The position numbers and the translations under genes are program-made. From assembly GCF_002802905.1 (NCBI RefSeq), contig NZ_PEBK01000006.1, positions 124,001-188,000 on the forward strand: DNA of 64,000 nt, given 5' to 3'. This stretch comes from Bifidobacterium simiarum (GTDB lineage: Bacteria > Actinomycetota > Actinomycetes > Actinomycetales > Bifidobacteriaceae). Below are positions 1 to 8,583 of the stretch, piece by piece. The notes below the pieces were generated by a model that ran no database searches, was not told the DNA's origin, and saw only the letters and a list, made by a program, of their open reading frames with translations. Each line of letters begins with the position of its first letter. Positions within the stretch are counted from its first letter, which is position 1.

Positions 1-1
1 C

Positions 2-1324
2 CTGGATATCGGCTACAAGACCGAGGGTGTGATCCCCTCCCGCGAGCTTTCCATCAAGAAGGACGTCGATCCCGATGACGTCGTCGAGGTCGGCGACACC
101 GTCGAGGCCCTTGTCATCACCAAGGAAGACAAGGAAGGCCGTCTGATTCTGTCTAAGAAGCGTGCCCAGTACGAGCGCGCCTGGGGCGATGTCGAGAAGA
201 TCAAGGAAGCCGATGGCGTGGTCGAAGGTACCGTCATCGAAGCTGTCAAGGGTGGTCTTATCGTCGATATCGGTCTGCGCGGCTTCCTGCCCGCCTCCCT
301 CGTCGAGATGCGCCGCGTGCGCGATCTGGCCCCGTACATCGGCCAGAAGATCCAGGCCAAGATCCTGGAGCTCGACAAGAACCGCAACAACGTGGTGCTG
401 TCCCGTCGCCAGTACCTCGAGGAGACCCAGTCCGAAGTGCGCGAGACCTTCCTCTCGCAGCTCAAGAAGGGCCAGATCCGCGAGGGCGTCATCAGCTCCA
501 TCGTCAACTTCGGTGCATTCGTTGATCTGGGCGGCGTTGACGGCCTGATCCACGTCTCCGAGCTGTCCTGGAAGCACATCGACCACCCGTCCGAGGTCGT
601 CAAGGTCGGTGACAAGGTCACCGTCGAGGTGCTCGACGTCGATCTCGATCGCGAGCGTATCTCCCTGTCGCTCAAGGCGACCCAGGAGGATCCGTGGCAG
701 CGCTTCGCCCGCACCCACATCCCCGGACAGATCGTCAAGGGCAAGGTCACCAAGATCGTGCAGTTCGGTGTGTTCATCTCCGTGGATGACGGCATCGAGG
801 GTCTGGTGCACATCTCCGAGCTGGCCAACCGCCACGTGGAGAACCCGGAGACCGTCGTCAAGCCGGGCGAAGAGGTGTTCGTCAAGGTGATCGACGTCGA
901 TCTCGAGCGTCGTCGTATCTCCCTGTCCCTCAAGCAGGCCAACGACTCCGTGGATTCCGCCTCCGAGGACTTCGATCCGGCGCTGTACGGCATGCCGGCC
1001 GAGTACGACGAGAACGGCAACTACAAGTACCCCGAGGGTTTCGACCCGGAGACCAACGAGTGGATCCCCGGCTACGAGAAGCAGCGCGAGGAGTGGGAGT
1101 CCCAGTACGCGGCCGCCCACGATCTGTGGGAGCAGCACAAGGAGTTCGTCGCCAAGGAGCTGGCGAACGCCGAGGCTTCCGCTGCGGAAGACGGTCAGGC
1201 CCCGAAGGAAGAGAAGGTCGAAGAGGTGTCCAACTACTCCTCCGAGAGCACTTCCGAGGGTACCCTCGCCGACTCCGACCAGCTGGCTGCCCTGCGCGAG
1301 CAGCTGCTCAACGAGAAGAAGTGA
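2..1324 (+). CDS. rpsA: 30S ribosomal protein S1, 5' end missing
   Basis: S1 binds mRNA on the small ribosomal subunit and helps start translation. The reading frame is open from the window edge, so the start codon lies upstream; about 440 codons are visible. They contain successive S1 RNA-binding repeats, seen as recurring segments ending in ISLSLK (two clear copies near 660-690 and 920-945). An acidic, Glu/Ala/Ser-rich tail follows, typical of actinobacterial S1. A strong hairpin terminator follows the stop. The rpsA-coaE-uvrB order is a common actinobacterial arrangement, which supports the call. There are no internal stops or frameshifts. Confidence 0.97.
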   Translation: MDIGYKTEGVIPSRELSIKKDVDPDDVVEVGDTVEALVITKEDKEGRLILSKKRAQYERAWGDVEKIKEADGVVEGTVIEAVKGGLIVDIGLRGFLPASLVEMRRVRDLAPYIGQKIQAKILELDKNRNNVVLSRRQYLEETQSEVRETFLSQLKKGQIREGVISSIVNFGAFVDLGGVDGLIHVSELSWKHIDHPSEVVKVGDKVTVEVLDVDLDRERISLSLKATQEDPWQRFARTHIPGQIVKGKVTKIVQFGVFISVDDGIEGLVHISELANRHVENPETVVKPGEEVFVKVIDVDLERRRISLSLKQANDSVDSASEDFDPALYGMPAEYDENGNYKYPEGFDPETNEWIPGYEKQREEWESQYAAAHDLWEQHKEFVAKELANAEASAAEDGQAPKEEKVEEVSNYSSESTSEGTLADSDQLAALREQLLNEKK

Positions 1325-1376
1325 ATCGCTTCCTCGATCGGCAGTAATTGATCATTACCGCTAAATGACATACCGG

Positions 1377-1412
1377 ATGCGGCCGTCGACCATCGTCGAC
1401 GGCCGCATTTGC
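1377..1412 (+). terminator. Terminator after rpsA
   Basis: A perfect 13-bp stem (ATGCGGCCGTCGA with its complement) has a 6-nt loop at 1390-1395 and is followed by a short T-rich stretch. It sits about 50 nt after the rpsA stop and would also leave coaE needing its own promoter in the remaining ~200 bp. Confidence 0.8.
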
Positions 1413-1630
1413 ATATCCGGGTCTCTCAGTCCCGTACGCTCCCGACCCGTCACGTTACGTTCCGACCCGTCACGCTCCCGATTTGCCGTGATCGGCCACG
1501 TCGGTACCCCCATCGGCACGCCGACGAGGGTAGACTGAACATCGTTTGCGGATATGCGCGTCGGGCGTCGTCGCCCGATACGCCATCGAGCCATACTGCG
1601 GATCAGATGCGGATCAGATGAGGAGCGAGG

Positions 1631-2257
1631 ATGTTTACTCGAGTCGGTCTTACCGGAGGCATCGCGGCGGGGAAAAGCACCGTCTCCGACCGTTTCAGAA
1701 GTCTCGGCGCCTATGTGATCGATTACGACGAACTGGCCAGACAGGTCACGGCGAACGGCACCGAGGGCTTCGACCGGATCATCCGGGCGTTCGGCCGCCG
1801 GGCCCGCGGCCGTGACGGCGAGCTCAACCGACCCTGGCTGTCGGCCAACGTGTTCAACGATCCGGACAGGCTCCGGGTGCTCAACGGCATCGTGCACCCT
1901 CTGGTGTTTCGTGAGGCGGGCAAACTGGAATACCGGTGGATCGACGCGCATCCCGACCCGAAGGACGGCACCTGCCGGCTGGTGATCCACGACATCCCCC
2001 TGCTGGTGGAGACGGCCCGATGGGATTACTTCGACGCGATCATCACCGTGGAGGCCCCGGAGGACGTGCGCATCCGCCGCATGGTGCGCAATCGAGGCAT
2101 GAAGCGCAGCGACGCGATCGCGCGGATCAGCAATCAGGCCACCCAGCAGCAGCGGTTCGACATCGCGGACTATGTGATCGACTCCACCAAGCCTCTCGAA
2201 CAGATGTACGAGGATGTGGATAGACTGTACCGTGTTCTGACGCATCCGGCATACTGA
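1631..2257 (+). CDS. coaE: Dephospho-CoA kinase
   Basis: Catalyses the last step of coenzyme A synthesis, ATP-dependent phosphorylation of dephospho-CoA, in the cytoplasm. The 208-residue product has the usual length. A P-loop lies at residues 9-17 (GGIAAGKST), with YVIDYDELAR just after, as in the family. The ATG is preceded by GAGGAGCGAGG, a usable ribosome site. The 300 bp upstream hold the rpsA terminator and no other gene. uvrB follows almost directly, so the two are probably co-transcribed. Confidence 0.95.
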   Translation: MFTRVGLTGGIAAGKSTVSDRFRSLGAYVIDYDELARQVTANGTEGFDRIIRAFGRRARGRDGELNRPWLSANVFNDPDRLRVLNGIVHPLVFREAGKLEYRWIDAHPDPKDGTCRLVIHDIPLLVETARWDYFDAIITVEAPEDVRIRRMVRNRGMKRSDAIARISNQATQQQRFDIADYVIDSTKPLEQMYEDVDRLYRVLTHPAY

Positions 2258-2287
2258 CCGGTGAGAGGGATTGGTGGTCGTTCGGAC

Positions 2288-4399
2288 ATGGGATTCGAGA
2301 TTCAGCGCATCGACAAGCCGTTCGTGGTCAAGTCCCCGTACCGGCCGAGCGGCGACCAGCCGCAGGCCATCGACGAGCTCGCCCGCCGCATCGAGAACGG
2401 CGAGAACGACGTGGTGCTGATGGGCGCCACGGGCACGGGCAAGACCGCCACCACCGCATGGCTGATCGAACGGCTGCAGCGGCCCACGCTGATCCTCGAG
2501 CCGAACAAGACACTGGCGGCCCAGCTGTGCGCGGAGTTCCGCGAGCTGATGCCCGACAACGCCGTGAGCTACTTCGTCAGCTACTACGACTACTACCAGC
2601 CCGAAGCCTACATTCCGCAGACGGACACATACATCGAGAAGGACTCGAACATCAACGACGACGTGGAGCGGCTCAGGCACGCGGCCACGGCGAACCTGCT
2701 GACCCGGCGCGACTGCGTGGTGGTGGCCACCGTCAGCTGCATCTACGGATTGGGCACCCCGGAGGAGTACGCCGGACGCATGCTGTTCCTCAAGGAGGGG
2801 CAGGAGATCAACCGCGACGACCTGCTGCGCAAATTCGTCGACATGCAGTACAAGCGCAACGACATCGCCTTCACCCGCGGCACGTTCCGCGTCCGCGGCG
2901 ACACCGTCGAGATCATCCCGGTGTACGAGGAGCTGGCCATCCGCATCGAGTTCTTCGGCGATGAGATCGACCGCATCTCCACCCTGCACCCGATTACCGG
3001 CGACGAGATCGCCCACGAAAGCCAGGTGCACATCTTCCCGGCATCCCATTACGTGGCCGGTCCGGCCCGCATGGAACGGGCGCTGAAGACCATTCGTCAG
3101 GAGCTCGAGGAGCGCGTGGCGGAGCTGAAGAAGCAGGGCAAGGATCTGGAGGCGCAGCGACTGACCCAGCGCACCACCTACGATCTGGAGATGCTCACCC
3201 AGGTCGGCGTGTGTCAGGGCGTGGAGAACTATTCGCGGCACTTCGACGGCCGCGAGCCGGGGACCCCGCCGCACACCCTGCTGGACTTCTTTCCCGACGA
3301 CTTCCTGCTAGTGATCGACGAATCGCATGTCACGATCCCGCAGATCGGCGCCATGTACGAAGGCGACGCCAGCCGCAAGCGCACGCTGGTGGAGCACGGC
3401 TTCCGCCTGCCCAGCGCGATGGACAACCGGCCTCTCAAGTGGGACGAGTTCCTTCAGCGCATCGGCCAGACCGTGTATCTTTCGGCCACGCCCGGCGACT
3501 ACGAGCTGGGACTGTCCGACGGCGTGGTCGAGCAGATCATCCGTCCCACCGGATTGGTGGACCCGAAGATCGACGTCCGGCCGGTGAAGGGGCAGGTGGA
3601 CGATCTGCTCGCCGAGATCAAGGCCCGCGTGGCGCGCAACGAGCGCGTGCTGGTTACCACGCTGACCAAGAAGATGGCCGAGGACCTCACCGACTACCTG
3701 CTGGAGCGGGACATCAAGGTGGAGTACCTGCATTCCGACGTGGACACGCTTCGCCGCGTGGAGCTGCTGCGCGAGCTGCGCGAAGGCAAGATCGACGTGA
3801 TCGTGGGCATCAACCTGCTCAGGGAGGGCCTCGACCTTCCCGAGGTCTCGCTCGTGGCGATCCTCGACGCGGACAAGGAGGGCTTCCTGCGCTCCTACCG
3901 TTCGCTGATCCAGACGATCGGCCGCGCGGCGCGCAACGTGGACGGCACGGTGATCATGTACGCCGATCATCGCACCGACGCCATGCGTAAGGCCATCGAG
4001 GAGACGAACCGCCGACGGACGAAGCAGATCGAATACAATCGCGAGCACGGCATCGATCCCAAGCCGCTGATCAAGAAGATCAGCGACGTCAACGACATGC
4101 TGGCCAAGGAGGACGTGGACACCCAGACCCTGCTGGAGGGAGGCTACCGCAATGCCAACAAGGCGGGCAACTCGCACCTCGGCGTGCCGTCCCTCGACGC
4201 CGACGAGGCGCAGCGGCGGCACCGGGAGATCCTCGAGGCGGGACTGCCTGCACAGGATCTGGTGGACCTCATCCGGCAGCTTTCCGAGCAGATGCACACC
4301 GCCGCCGAGCAGCTGCAGTTCGAGCTTGCGGCGCGTCTTCGCGACGAGATCCGGGATCTGAAGAAGGAACTGCGTCAGATGACCGAAGCCGGGAAATGA
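2288..4399 (+). CDS. uvrB: UvrABC excision nuclease subunit B
   Basis: DNA-damage verification helicase-like subunit of nucleotide excision repair; works with UvrA and UvrC. The product has about 703 residues. Walker A (GATGTGKT) is near residues 46-53, and the Tyr-rich beta-hairpin that clamps DNA ([10 protein letters not shown]) follows at about 100. Helicase motifs and a C-terminal UVR coiled-coil for UvrC contact complete the protein. The start is ambiguous: an in-frame GTG at 2261 lies right behind coaE, while the ATG at 2288 begins the conserved N-terminus. I prefer the ATG. The stop codon lies inside a 17-nt tandem duplication. Confidence 0.96.
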   Translation: MGFEIQRIDKPFVVKSPYRPSGDQPQAIDELARRIENGENDVVLMGATGTGKTATTAWLIERLQRPTLILEPNKTLAAQLCAEFRELMPDNAVSYFVSYYDYYQPEAYIPQTDTYIEKDSNINDDVERLRHAATANLLTRRDCVVVATVSCIYGLGTPEEYAGRMLFLKEGQEINRDDLLRKFVDMQYKRNDIAFTRGTFRVRGDTVEIIPVYEELAIRIEFFGDEIDRISTLHPITGDEIAHESQVHIFPASHYVAGPARMERALKTIRQELEERVAELKKQGKDLEAQRLTQRTTYDLEMLTQVGVCQGVENYSRHFDGREPGTPPHTLLDFFPDDFLLVIDESHVTIPQIGAMYEGDASRKRTLVEHGFRLPSAMDNRPLKWDEFLQRIGQTVYLSATPGDYELGLSDGVVEQIIRPTGLVDPKIDVRPVKGQVDDLLAEIKARVARNERVLVTTLTKKMAEDLTDYLLERDIKVEYLHSDVDTLRRVELLRELREGKIDVIVGINLLREGLDLPEVSLVAILDADKEGFLRSYRSLIQTIGRAARNVDGTVIMYADHRTDAMRKAIEETNRRRTKQIEYNREHGIDPKPLIKKISDVNDMLAKEDVDTQTLLEGGYRNANKAGNSHLGVPSLDADEAQRRHREILEAGLPAQDLVDLIRQLSEQMHTAAEQLQFELAARLRDEIRDLKKELRQMTEAGK

Positions 4400-4417
4400 C
4401 CGAAGCCGGAAAATGAC
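4379..4417 (+). repeat. 17-nt tandem duplication across the uvrB stop
   Basis: The units at 4379-4395 and 4396-4412 are nearly identical (ATGACCGAAGCCGG plus 3 nt), and a third begins (ATGAC). The uvrB TGA lies in the second unit. This looks like a replication-slippage duplication with no obvious function. Confidence 0.7.
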
Positions 4418-4459
4418 AGGTCTGGCAGATGACGGTCGGCAATGGACAGGGAGGACCGA

Positions 4460-4897
4460 ATGGCCAACGACACCAACGGCACCGACGGCACCGGTGAGAT
4501 CAGCGGTACCGGTGATACCAGCGTTACCGAGACCGGTTCCGGTATCGAATACGATATCGCATCCGACCGTCCGGACCGAGTCGCGGACGCGGGGACGACT
4601 GCCCGGCGGCGCCGGCAGGCGGTCGCCCAGATCGTCTTCGCGCTGGTGCTGGCCGTGGGACTGGTGCTGGCCGCCGGACTGCTGTACGACTGGAGACTGG
4701 CCCTGCTGCTGATCGTCATGATGGTGCCGGCCGTATTGGCGACCGTCGTGATCCACCGGCATCCGGAACGGACCGGCGGACGCAGCGCCTTCGGCATTAC
4801 GGACGCCTCGACGCTGCTCAGGCCGTTCGCTGGCGGCCGAACCGATCCGAAGGTGGCCGATCCGCAGGGTGATGATGCCAACTCACCCCGTATGTGA
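4460..4897 (+). CDS. Small two-helix membrane protein, unknown function
   Basis: The product has 145 residues. The first 45 are Thr/Gly/Asp-rich and probably disordered. A basic patch (ARRRRQ) comes next, then two hydrophobic segments at about 55-75 and 79-98, then a polar C-terminus. The ATG at 4460 follows GGGAGGA at a good distance; an upstream in-frame ATG at 4442 has no better site. The gene lies 60 bp after uvrB on the same strand. The basic patch before the first helix suggests a cytoplasmic N-terminus. I do not recognise the family. Confidence 0.7.
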   Translation: MANDTNGTDGTGEISGTGDTSVTETGSGIEYDIASDRPDRVADAGTTARRRRQAVAQIVFALVLAVGLVLAAGLLYDWRLALLLIVMMVPAVLATVVIHRHPERTGGRSAFGITDASTLLRPFAGGRTDPKVADPQGDDANSPRM

Positions 4898-4988
4898 GTG
4901 GGGGAGAGCGGCTTTTGCGGCCGTCGCGAACGGCGGTGAACGCGCAAGCGCTACCATCCGTCATCTTCTTTCCGTATAGTGGTGTCAC

Positions 4989-5975
4989 ATGGCTGAGACA
5001 CCCCTATGGTTCATGGTTGCCACGTTTGTGGTTCTGGCAGTTTTCTTCATCGTCGATCTGGTGATCATCGGAAGACGACCGCATGTGCCGTCCACCGCGG
5101 AATGCGTGCGGCACATCGCCTTCTTCGTCGTCATGGCGCTGATCTTCGGTGGCTGCATCTGGTATTTCGCCGGTCACCAGCCGGCCATCGAGTTCTACTC
5201 CGGATGGCTCACCGAATACTCGCTGAGCATCGACAACCTGTTCGTGTTCGTCATCATCATGTCGAACTTCGCCGTCCCCAAGCAGATCCAGAAGTACGTG
5301 CTGTCCGTGGGCATCACGATCGCCCTGGTCTTCCGAGGCATCTTCATCTTGCTTGGCGCCGCGATCATCACCCGGTTCACCTGGGTGTTCTTCCTCTTCG
5401 GCGCGTTCCTGCTGTATACCGCCTTCAATCTGGCCTTCGGCAAGGACGATGACGAGGAATACCACGAGAACGCGCTGATCGGCACGTTGCGCAAGGTCAT
5501 CCGCATCAGCGACGAGTACGACGGCGAGAAGCTGCGCACCACGAAGAACGGCGTCCGTCACTGGACCCCGCTGCTCGTGGTGTTCCTCGCCATCGGCACC
5601 ACCGACGTGATGTTCGCCTTCGATTCGATCCCCGCCATCTTCGGTCTGACCAAGGATCCGTTCATCGTGTTCACGTCCAACGTGTTCGCGCTGCTCGGCC
5701 TTCAGCAGCTCTACTTCCTGCTGGGCGCCCTGATCGACAAGTTGGTGTACCTGCCGATCGGCCTGTCCGTGGTGCTCGGCTTCATCGGCGTCAAGCTCAT
5801 CATGGAGGCCCTGCACGCCAACACGCTGCCGTTCATCAACGGCGGCCAGCCGATCCACGCCGTGCCGGAGATCCCGACCTGGCTGTCGCTGGCCGTGATC
5901 GTGGTGTCGATCGGCACGGCGGCCGTCGCCAGCGTGGCGAAGATGAAGGCGATGGAGAAGCGCGAGCAGGACTGA
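4989..5975 (+). CDS. TerC-family integral membrane protein
   Basis: The 328-residue product has many hydrophobic helices and the TerC-type conserved stretches SLSIDNLFVF, FRGIFI and GTTDVMFAFDSIPA. These include the acidic residues in membrane helices that characterise the family, which is linked to metal-ion homeostasis or metal loading. No Shine-Dalgarno sequence is visible. A TATAGT hexamer at 4974-4979 sits 9 nt before the ATG, so the mRNA may be leaderless. The gene has about 90 bp of its own upstream space, so it is probably monocistronic. Confidence 0.9.
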   Translation: MAETPLWFMVATFVVLAVFFIVDLVIIGRRPHVPSTAECVRHIAFFVVMALIFGGCIWYFAGHQPAIEFYSGWLTEYSLSIDNLFVFVIIMSNFAVPKQIQKYVLSVGITIALVFRGIFILLGAAIITRFTWVFFLFGAFLLYTAFNLAFGKDDDEEYHENALIGTLRKVIRISDEYDGEKLRTTKNGVRHWTPLLVVFLAIGTTDVMFAFDSIPAIFGLTKDPFIVFTSNVFALLGLQQLYFLLGALIDKLVYLPIGLSVVLGFIGVKLIMEALHANTLPFINGGQPIHAVPEIPTWLSLAVIVVSIGTAAVASVAKMKAMEKREQD

Positions 5976-6103
5976 GAATCCCCTTGATTTCCGCGGCCGG
6001 GGCCGGTCGTCGGGGGATGCGGCGGGGTGAGCGCTCACACAACACGCCGCCTCGCTTGGCGCTCCGGTCTGGAACAGCTAGTAAACTAATCCACGGCAAC
6101 AGC

Positions 6104-6126
6104 GGGGTATGGGATTTCCATGCCCC
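6104..6126 (+). promoter_or_regulatory. Leader hairpin upstream of pyk
   Basis: GGGGTATGG pairs with CCATGCCCC (one G-U) across a GATTT loop, 28 nt before the pyk start and just before its GAAGGAAT ribosome site. It could stabilise the 5' end of the message; no T-run follows, so it is not a terminator. A TAAACT hexamer at 6072-6077 is a possible -10. Confidence 0.4.
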
Positions 6127-6154
6127 CACCGTCTAGAAGGAATAGGCAGGCAAT

Positions 6155-7597
6155 ATGCGTAAAGCCAAGATCGTAGATACCATCGGACCGGCTACCGAGT
6201 CTCTGGAGAACATCACCAAGCTCGTCGAGGCCGGAATGGACGTCGCTCGTCTGAATCGTTCCCACGGCACGCCCGAAGATCATCTGAAGGTCTACAACAA
6301 TCTTCGCGAAGCCGGCAAGACCGTTGGTCGTAATGTCGCCGCTCTGGTTGATCTGCAGGGTCCGAAGATCCGCTGTGGCTGGTTCAAGAAGAACGCCGAC
6401 GGCGAGGACAAGGTCTTCCTGAAGGTCGGTCAGGAATTCACCATCACCACCGACGACATCGAGGGCGACGAGACCATCACCTCCACCACCTTCAAGGGCC
6501 TGCCCGGCGACTGCCACCCGGGAGACCCGATCCTCATCGATGACGGCAAGGTCCGTCTCGAGGTCACCAGCGTCGAGGGCAACAACGTGCACACCAAGGT
6601 CGTCGTGGCCGGCCCCGTCTCCTCCCACAAGGGCATCAACCTGCCCGGCGTGGCCGTGAGCCTGCCCGCCCTGACCGAGAAGGACGAGGCCGATCTGCGC
6701 TGGGCCATCCGCACCGGCGCCGACATCATCGCCATGTCCTTCGTGCGCTTCGCCACCGACATCGACCGCGCCCACGAGATCATGGACGAGGAAGGCCGTC
6801 GCATCCCGATCGTCGCCAAGATCGAGAAGCCGCAGGCCCTCGAGAACCTCGAGGATATCGTCAAGGCCTTCGACGGCATCATGGCCGCCCGTGGCGACAT
6901 GGCCGTCGAGTGCCCGCTGGAAGAGGTCCCGCTGGCCACCAAGCGCATCATCGAGCTGGCCCGCAAGTACGCCAAGCCCGTGATCGTGGCCACCGAGGTG
7001 CTCGGCTCCATGGTCAACTCCCCGGTGCCGTCCCGCGCCGAGGCCTCCGACTGCGCCAACGCCGTGCTTGACGGCGCCGACGCCACCATGACCTCCAACG
7101 AGACCGCCGTCGGCAAGTACCCGACCGAGACCGTGGCCACCATGTCCCGCATCTCCGAGTACGCCACTTCCCACGGCTTCGACCGCATCCCGGAGCTCAA
7201 GAACCTGGACATGTCCAAGTCCGGCGCCGTGTCCTCCGCCGCCGTGGATCTGGCCGACAAGCTCAACGCCAAGGCCATCGTGGCCTTCACCCAGACCGGT
7301 GACACCGTGCACCGCATCGCCCGCGAGCGTCCGGCCGCCCCGATCTACGGCCTGACCGCCAACGAGCACACCCAGCACTGGCTGGCCCTGAGCTGGGGCA
7401 CCGAGGCCTTCCTGCTCGACAAGGACTACCATGACATGACCCGCAAGGAGGTCATGGCCCTTGCCGACTCCACGCTGAAGGCCGCCGGCAAGGTGGAGGA
7501 CGGCGACCACATCGTGGTGCTGAGCTGCTCCCAGGGCGACCACAAGCCGGGCAGCACCGACTCCATCTACGTGCACACCGTCGGTGCCGGCGAGTGA
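6155..7597 (+). CDS. pyk: Pyruvate kinase
   Basis: Final glycolytic step, phosphoenolpyruvate plus ADP to pyruvate plus ATP. The 480-residue length is typical. Diagnostic segments include KIVDTIGPA at the N-terminus, VDLQGPKIR, the Lys-containing IVAKIEKPQA, MAARGDMAVE around the metal site, and TSNETAVGKYP. It starts at ATG after GAAGGAAT. Codon use is very regular, as expected of a highly expressed gene. Its own terminator follows at 7673. It feeds pyruvate downstream of the bifid shunt encoded elsewhere in the window. Confidence 0.97.
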   Translation: MRKAKIVDTIGPATESLENITKLVEAGMDVARLNRSHGTPEDHLKVYNNLREAGKTVGRNVAALVDLQGPKIRCGWFKKNADGEDKVFLKVGQEFTITTDDIEGDETITSTTFKGLPGDCHPGDPILIDDGKVRLEVTSVEGNNVHTKVVVAGPVSSHKGINLPGVAVSLPALTEKDEADLRWAIRTGADIIAMSFVRFATDIDRAHEIMDEEGRRIPIVAKIEKPQALENLEDIVKAFDGIMAARGDMAVECPLEEVPLATKRIIELARKYAKPVIVATEVLGSMVNSPVPSRAEASDCANAVLDGADATMTSNETAVGKYPTETVATMSRISEYATSHGFDRIPELKNLDMSKSGAVSSAAVDLADKLNAKAIVAFTQTGDTVHRIARERPAAPIYGLTANEHTQHWLALSWGTEAFLLDKDYHDMTRKEVMALADSTLKAAGKVEDGDHIVVLSCSQGDHKPGSTDSIYVHTVGAGE

Positions 7598-7672
7598 GCC
7601 GATATCGAGTGAGCCGTTGATGGCATGATCGTGACGGTCCTCGGGATGATCCCGCGGACCGGATGATCGTCG

Positions 7673-7719
7673 GGCCCGTTCGCGTGCAGTCATAAGACAC
7701 GCGGGCGGGCCTAAATCTT
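7673..7719 (+). terminator. Terminator after pyk
   Basis: A 14-bp stem (GGCCCGTTCGCGTG with CACGCGGGCGGGCC, two G-U pairs) encloses an 11-nt loop and is followed by TAAATCTTT. It separates pyk from the tRNA gene. Confidence 0.75.
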
Positions 7720-7764
7720 TGTGTGGGGGAATCAAATGGTGTACTCTCTCACAAGGAGGAAAAC

Positions 7765-7838
7765 GCCCCGGTATCCCAATTGGTAGAGGAGACAGCCTCA
7801 AAATCTGTACAGTGTGGGTTCGAGTCCCACCCGGGGCA
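7765..7838 (+). tRNA. tRNA-Leu(CAA)-like, short variable loop
   Basis: The acceptor stem GCCCCGG (7765-7771) pairs with CCGGGGC (7831-7837), and A7838 is the discriminator. The T arm is GTGGG-TTCGAGT-CCCAC. The anticodon loop CTCAAAA gives anticodon CAA, reading UUG (Leu). The anticodon stem ACAGC/TCTGT has a C-U mismatch at its loop end. The variable region is only ACAGT (5 nt), not the long arm expected of bacterial tRNA-Leu. CCA is not encoded. It lies between pyk and pdtaR. It is probably what annotators call tRNA-Leu, but decoding identity is uncertain. Confidence 0.8.
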
Positions 7839-7966
7839 CGGTCGGGCGGCTTCGGCTGCTTTTTCTTTGTTTGGCTCTGAATTCGCCAGGCCTGACGGCG
7901 CGCCCCTGCTTACAAAGAAGTCGGCGGCTAGCCACGAGATTTGTGATAACGAAAGGGGCTTCTCAC

Positions 7967-8578
7967 ATGGCTGATGTGGATGTTGAAGATCTGGTCGATG
8001 ATCCCAAGGGTCGTACCGTGGTGGTGGCCGAGGACGAAGCCTTGATTCGTCTCGATATCGTGGAATCCCTTCGCGCCGCCGGATACGACGTGGTCGGTGA
8101 GGCCGCCAGCGGTCAGGAGGCCGTCGATCTGGTCAAGGAGCTTGAACCGGACGTCGTGGTGATGGACGTCAAGATGCCGGTGAAGGATGGCATCACGGCC
8201 GCCAAGGAGATCGCCCAGGACAATCTGGCCCCCGTGGTGATGCTGACGGCGTTCTCGCAGCAGAATCTGGTGGAGAAGGCCGCCGATGCCGGCGCCATGG
8301 CGTATGTGGTCAAGCCGTTCGTACCCGAAAAGCTGTTCCCGGCCCTCGAGGTGGCCATCAGCCGCTTCGATCAGATGAACGCCCTGCGTGACGAAGTCTC
8401 CGACATGAAGGCCCGTTTCGAGGCCCGCAAGCGCGTGGACCGTGCCAAGGGCCTGCTCATGGAGAAGATGGGCCTGAGCGAATCCGAGGCGTTCCGCTGG
8501 ATCCAGAAGACCTCGATGGATCGTCGTCTGACCATGCAGGAGGTCGCGGACGCCGTCATCGATCAGGTGCAGGGCTGA
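7967..8578 (+). CDS. pdtaR: ANTAR-type response regulator (PdtaR-like)
   Basis: A receiver domain occupies about residues 15-135, with acidic residues AEDE, phosphoacceptor Asp67 in VVVMDVKMP, LTAF and the VVKPF lysine. It is followed by a C-terminal ANTAR RNA-binding domain (RAKGLLMEKMGLSESEA). ANTAR regulators act on mRNA hairpins, usually causing antitermination. The total is 203 residues. I chose the ATG at 7967 because it follows GAAAGGGG; the open frame upstream runs through the tRNA and is not coding. The gene lies 5 nt before polA. The same pdtaR-polA proximity is known in mycobacteria. Its histidine kinase partner is not in the window. Confidence 0.9.
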   Translation: MADVDVEDLVDDPKGRTVVVAEDEALIRLDIVESLRAAGYDVVGEAASGQEAVDLVKELEPDVVVMDVKMPVKDGITAAKEIAQDNLAPVVMLTAFSQQNLVEKAADAGAMAYVVKPFVPEKLFPALEVAISRFDQMNALRDEVSDMKARFEARKRVDRAKGLLMEKMGLSESEAFRWIQKTSMDRRLTMQEVADAVIDQVQG

Positions 8579-8583
8579 GGTCG

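Noticed and set aside
7633-7662. Hairpin CGGTCC...GGACCG after pyk as a second terminator
   Set aside because: No T-run follows; the stem at 7673 is the better terminator.
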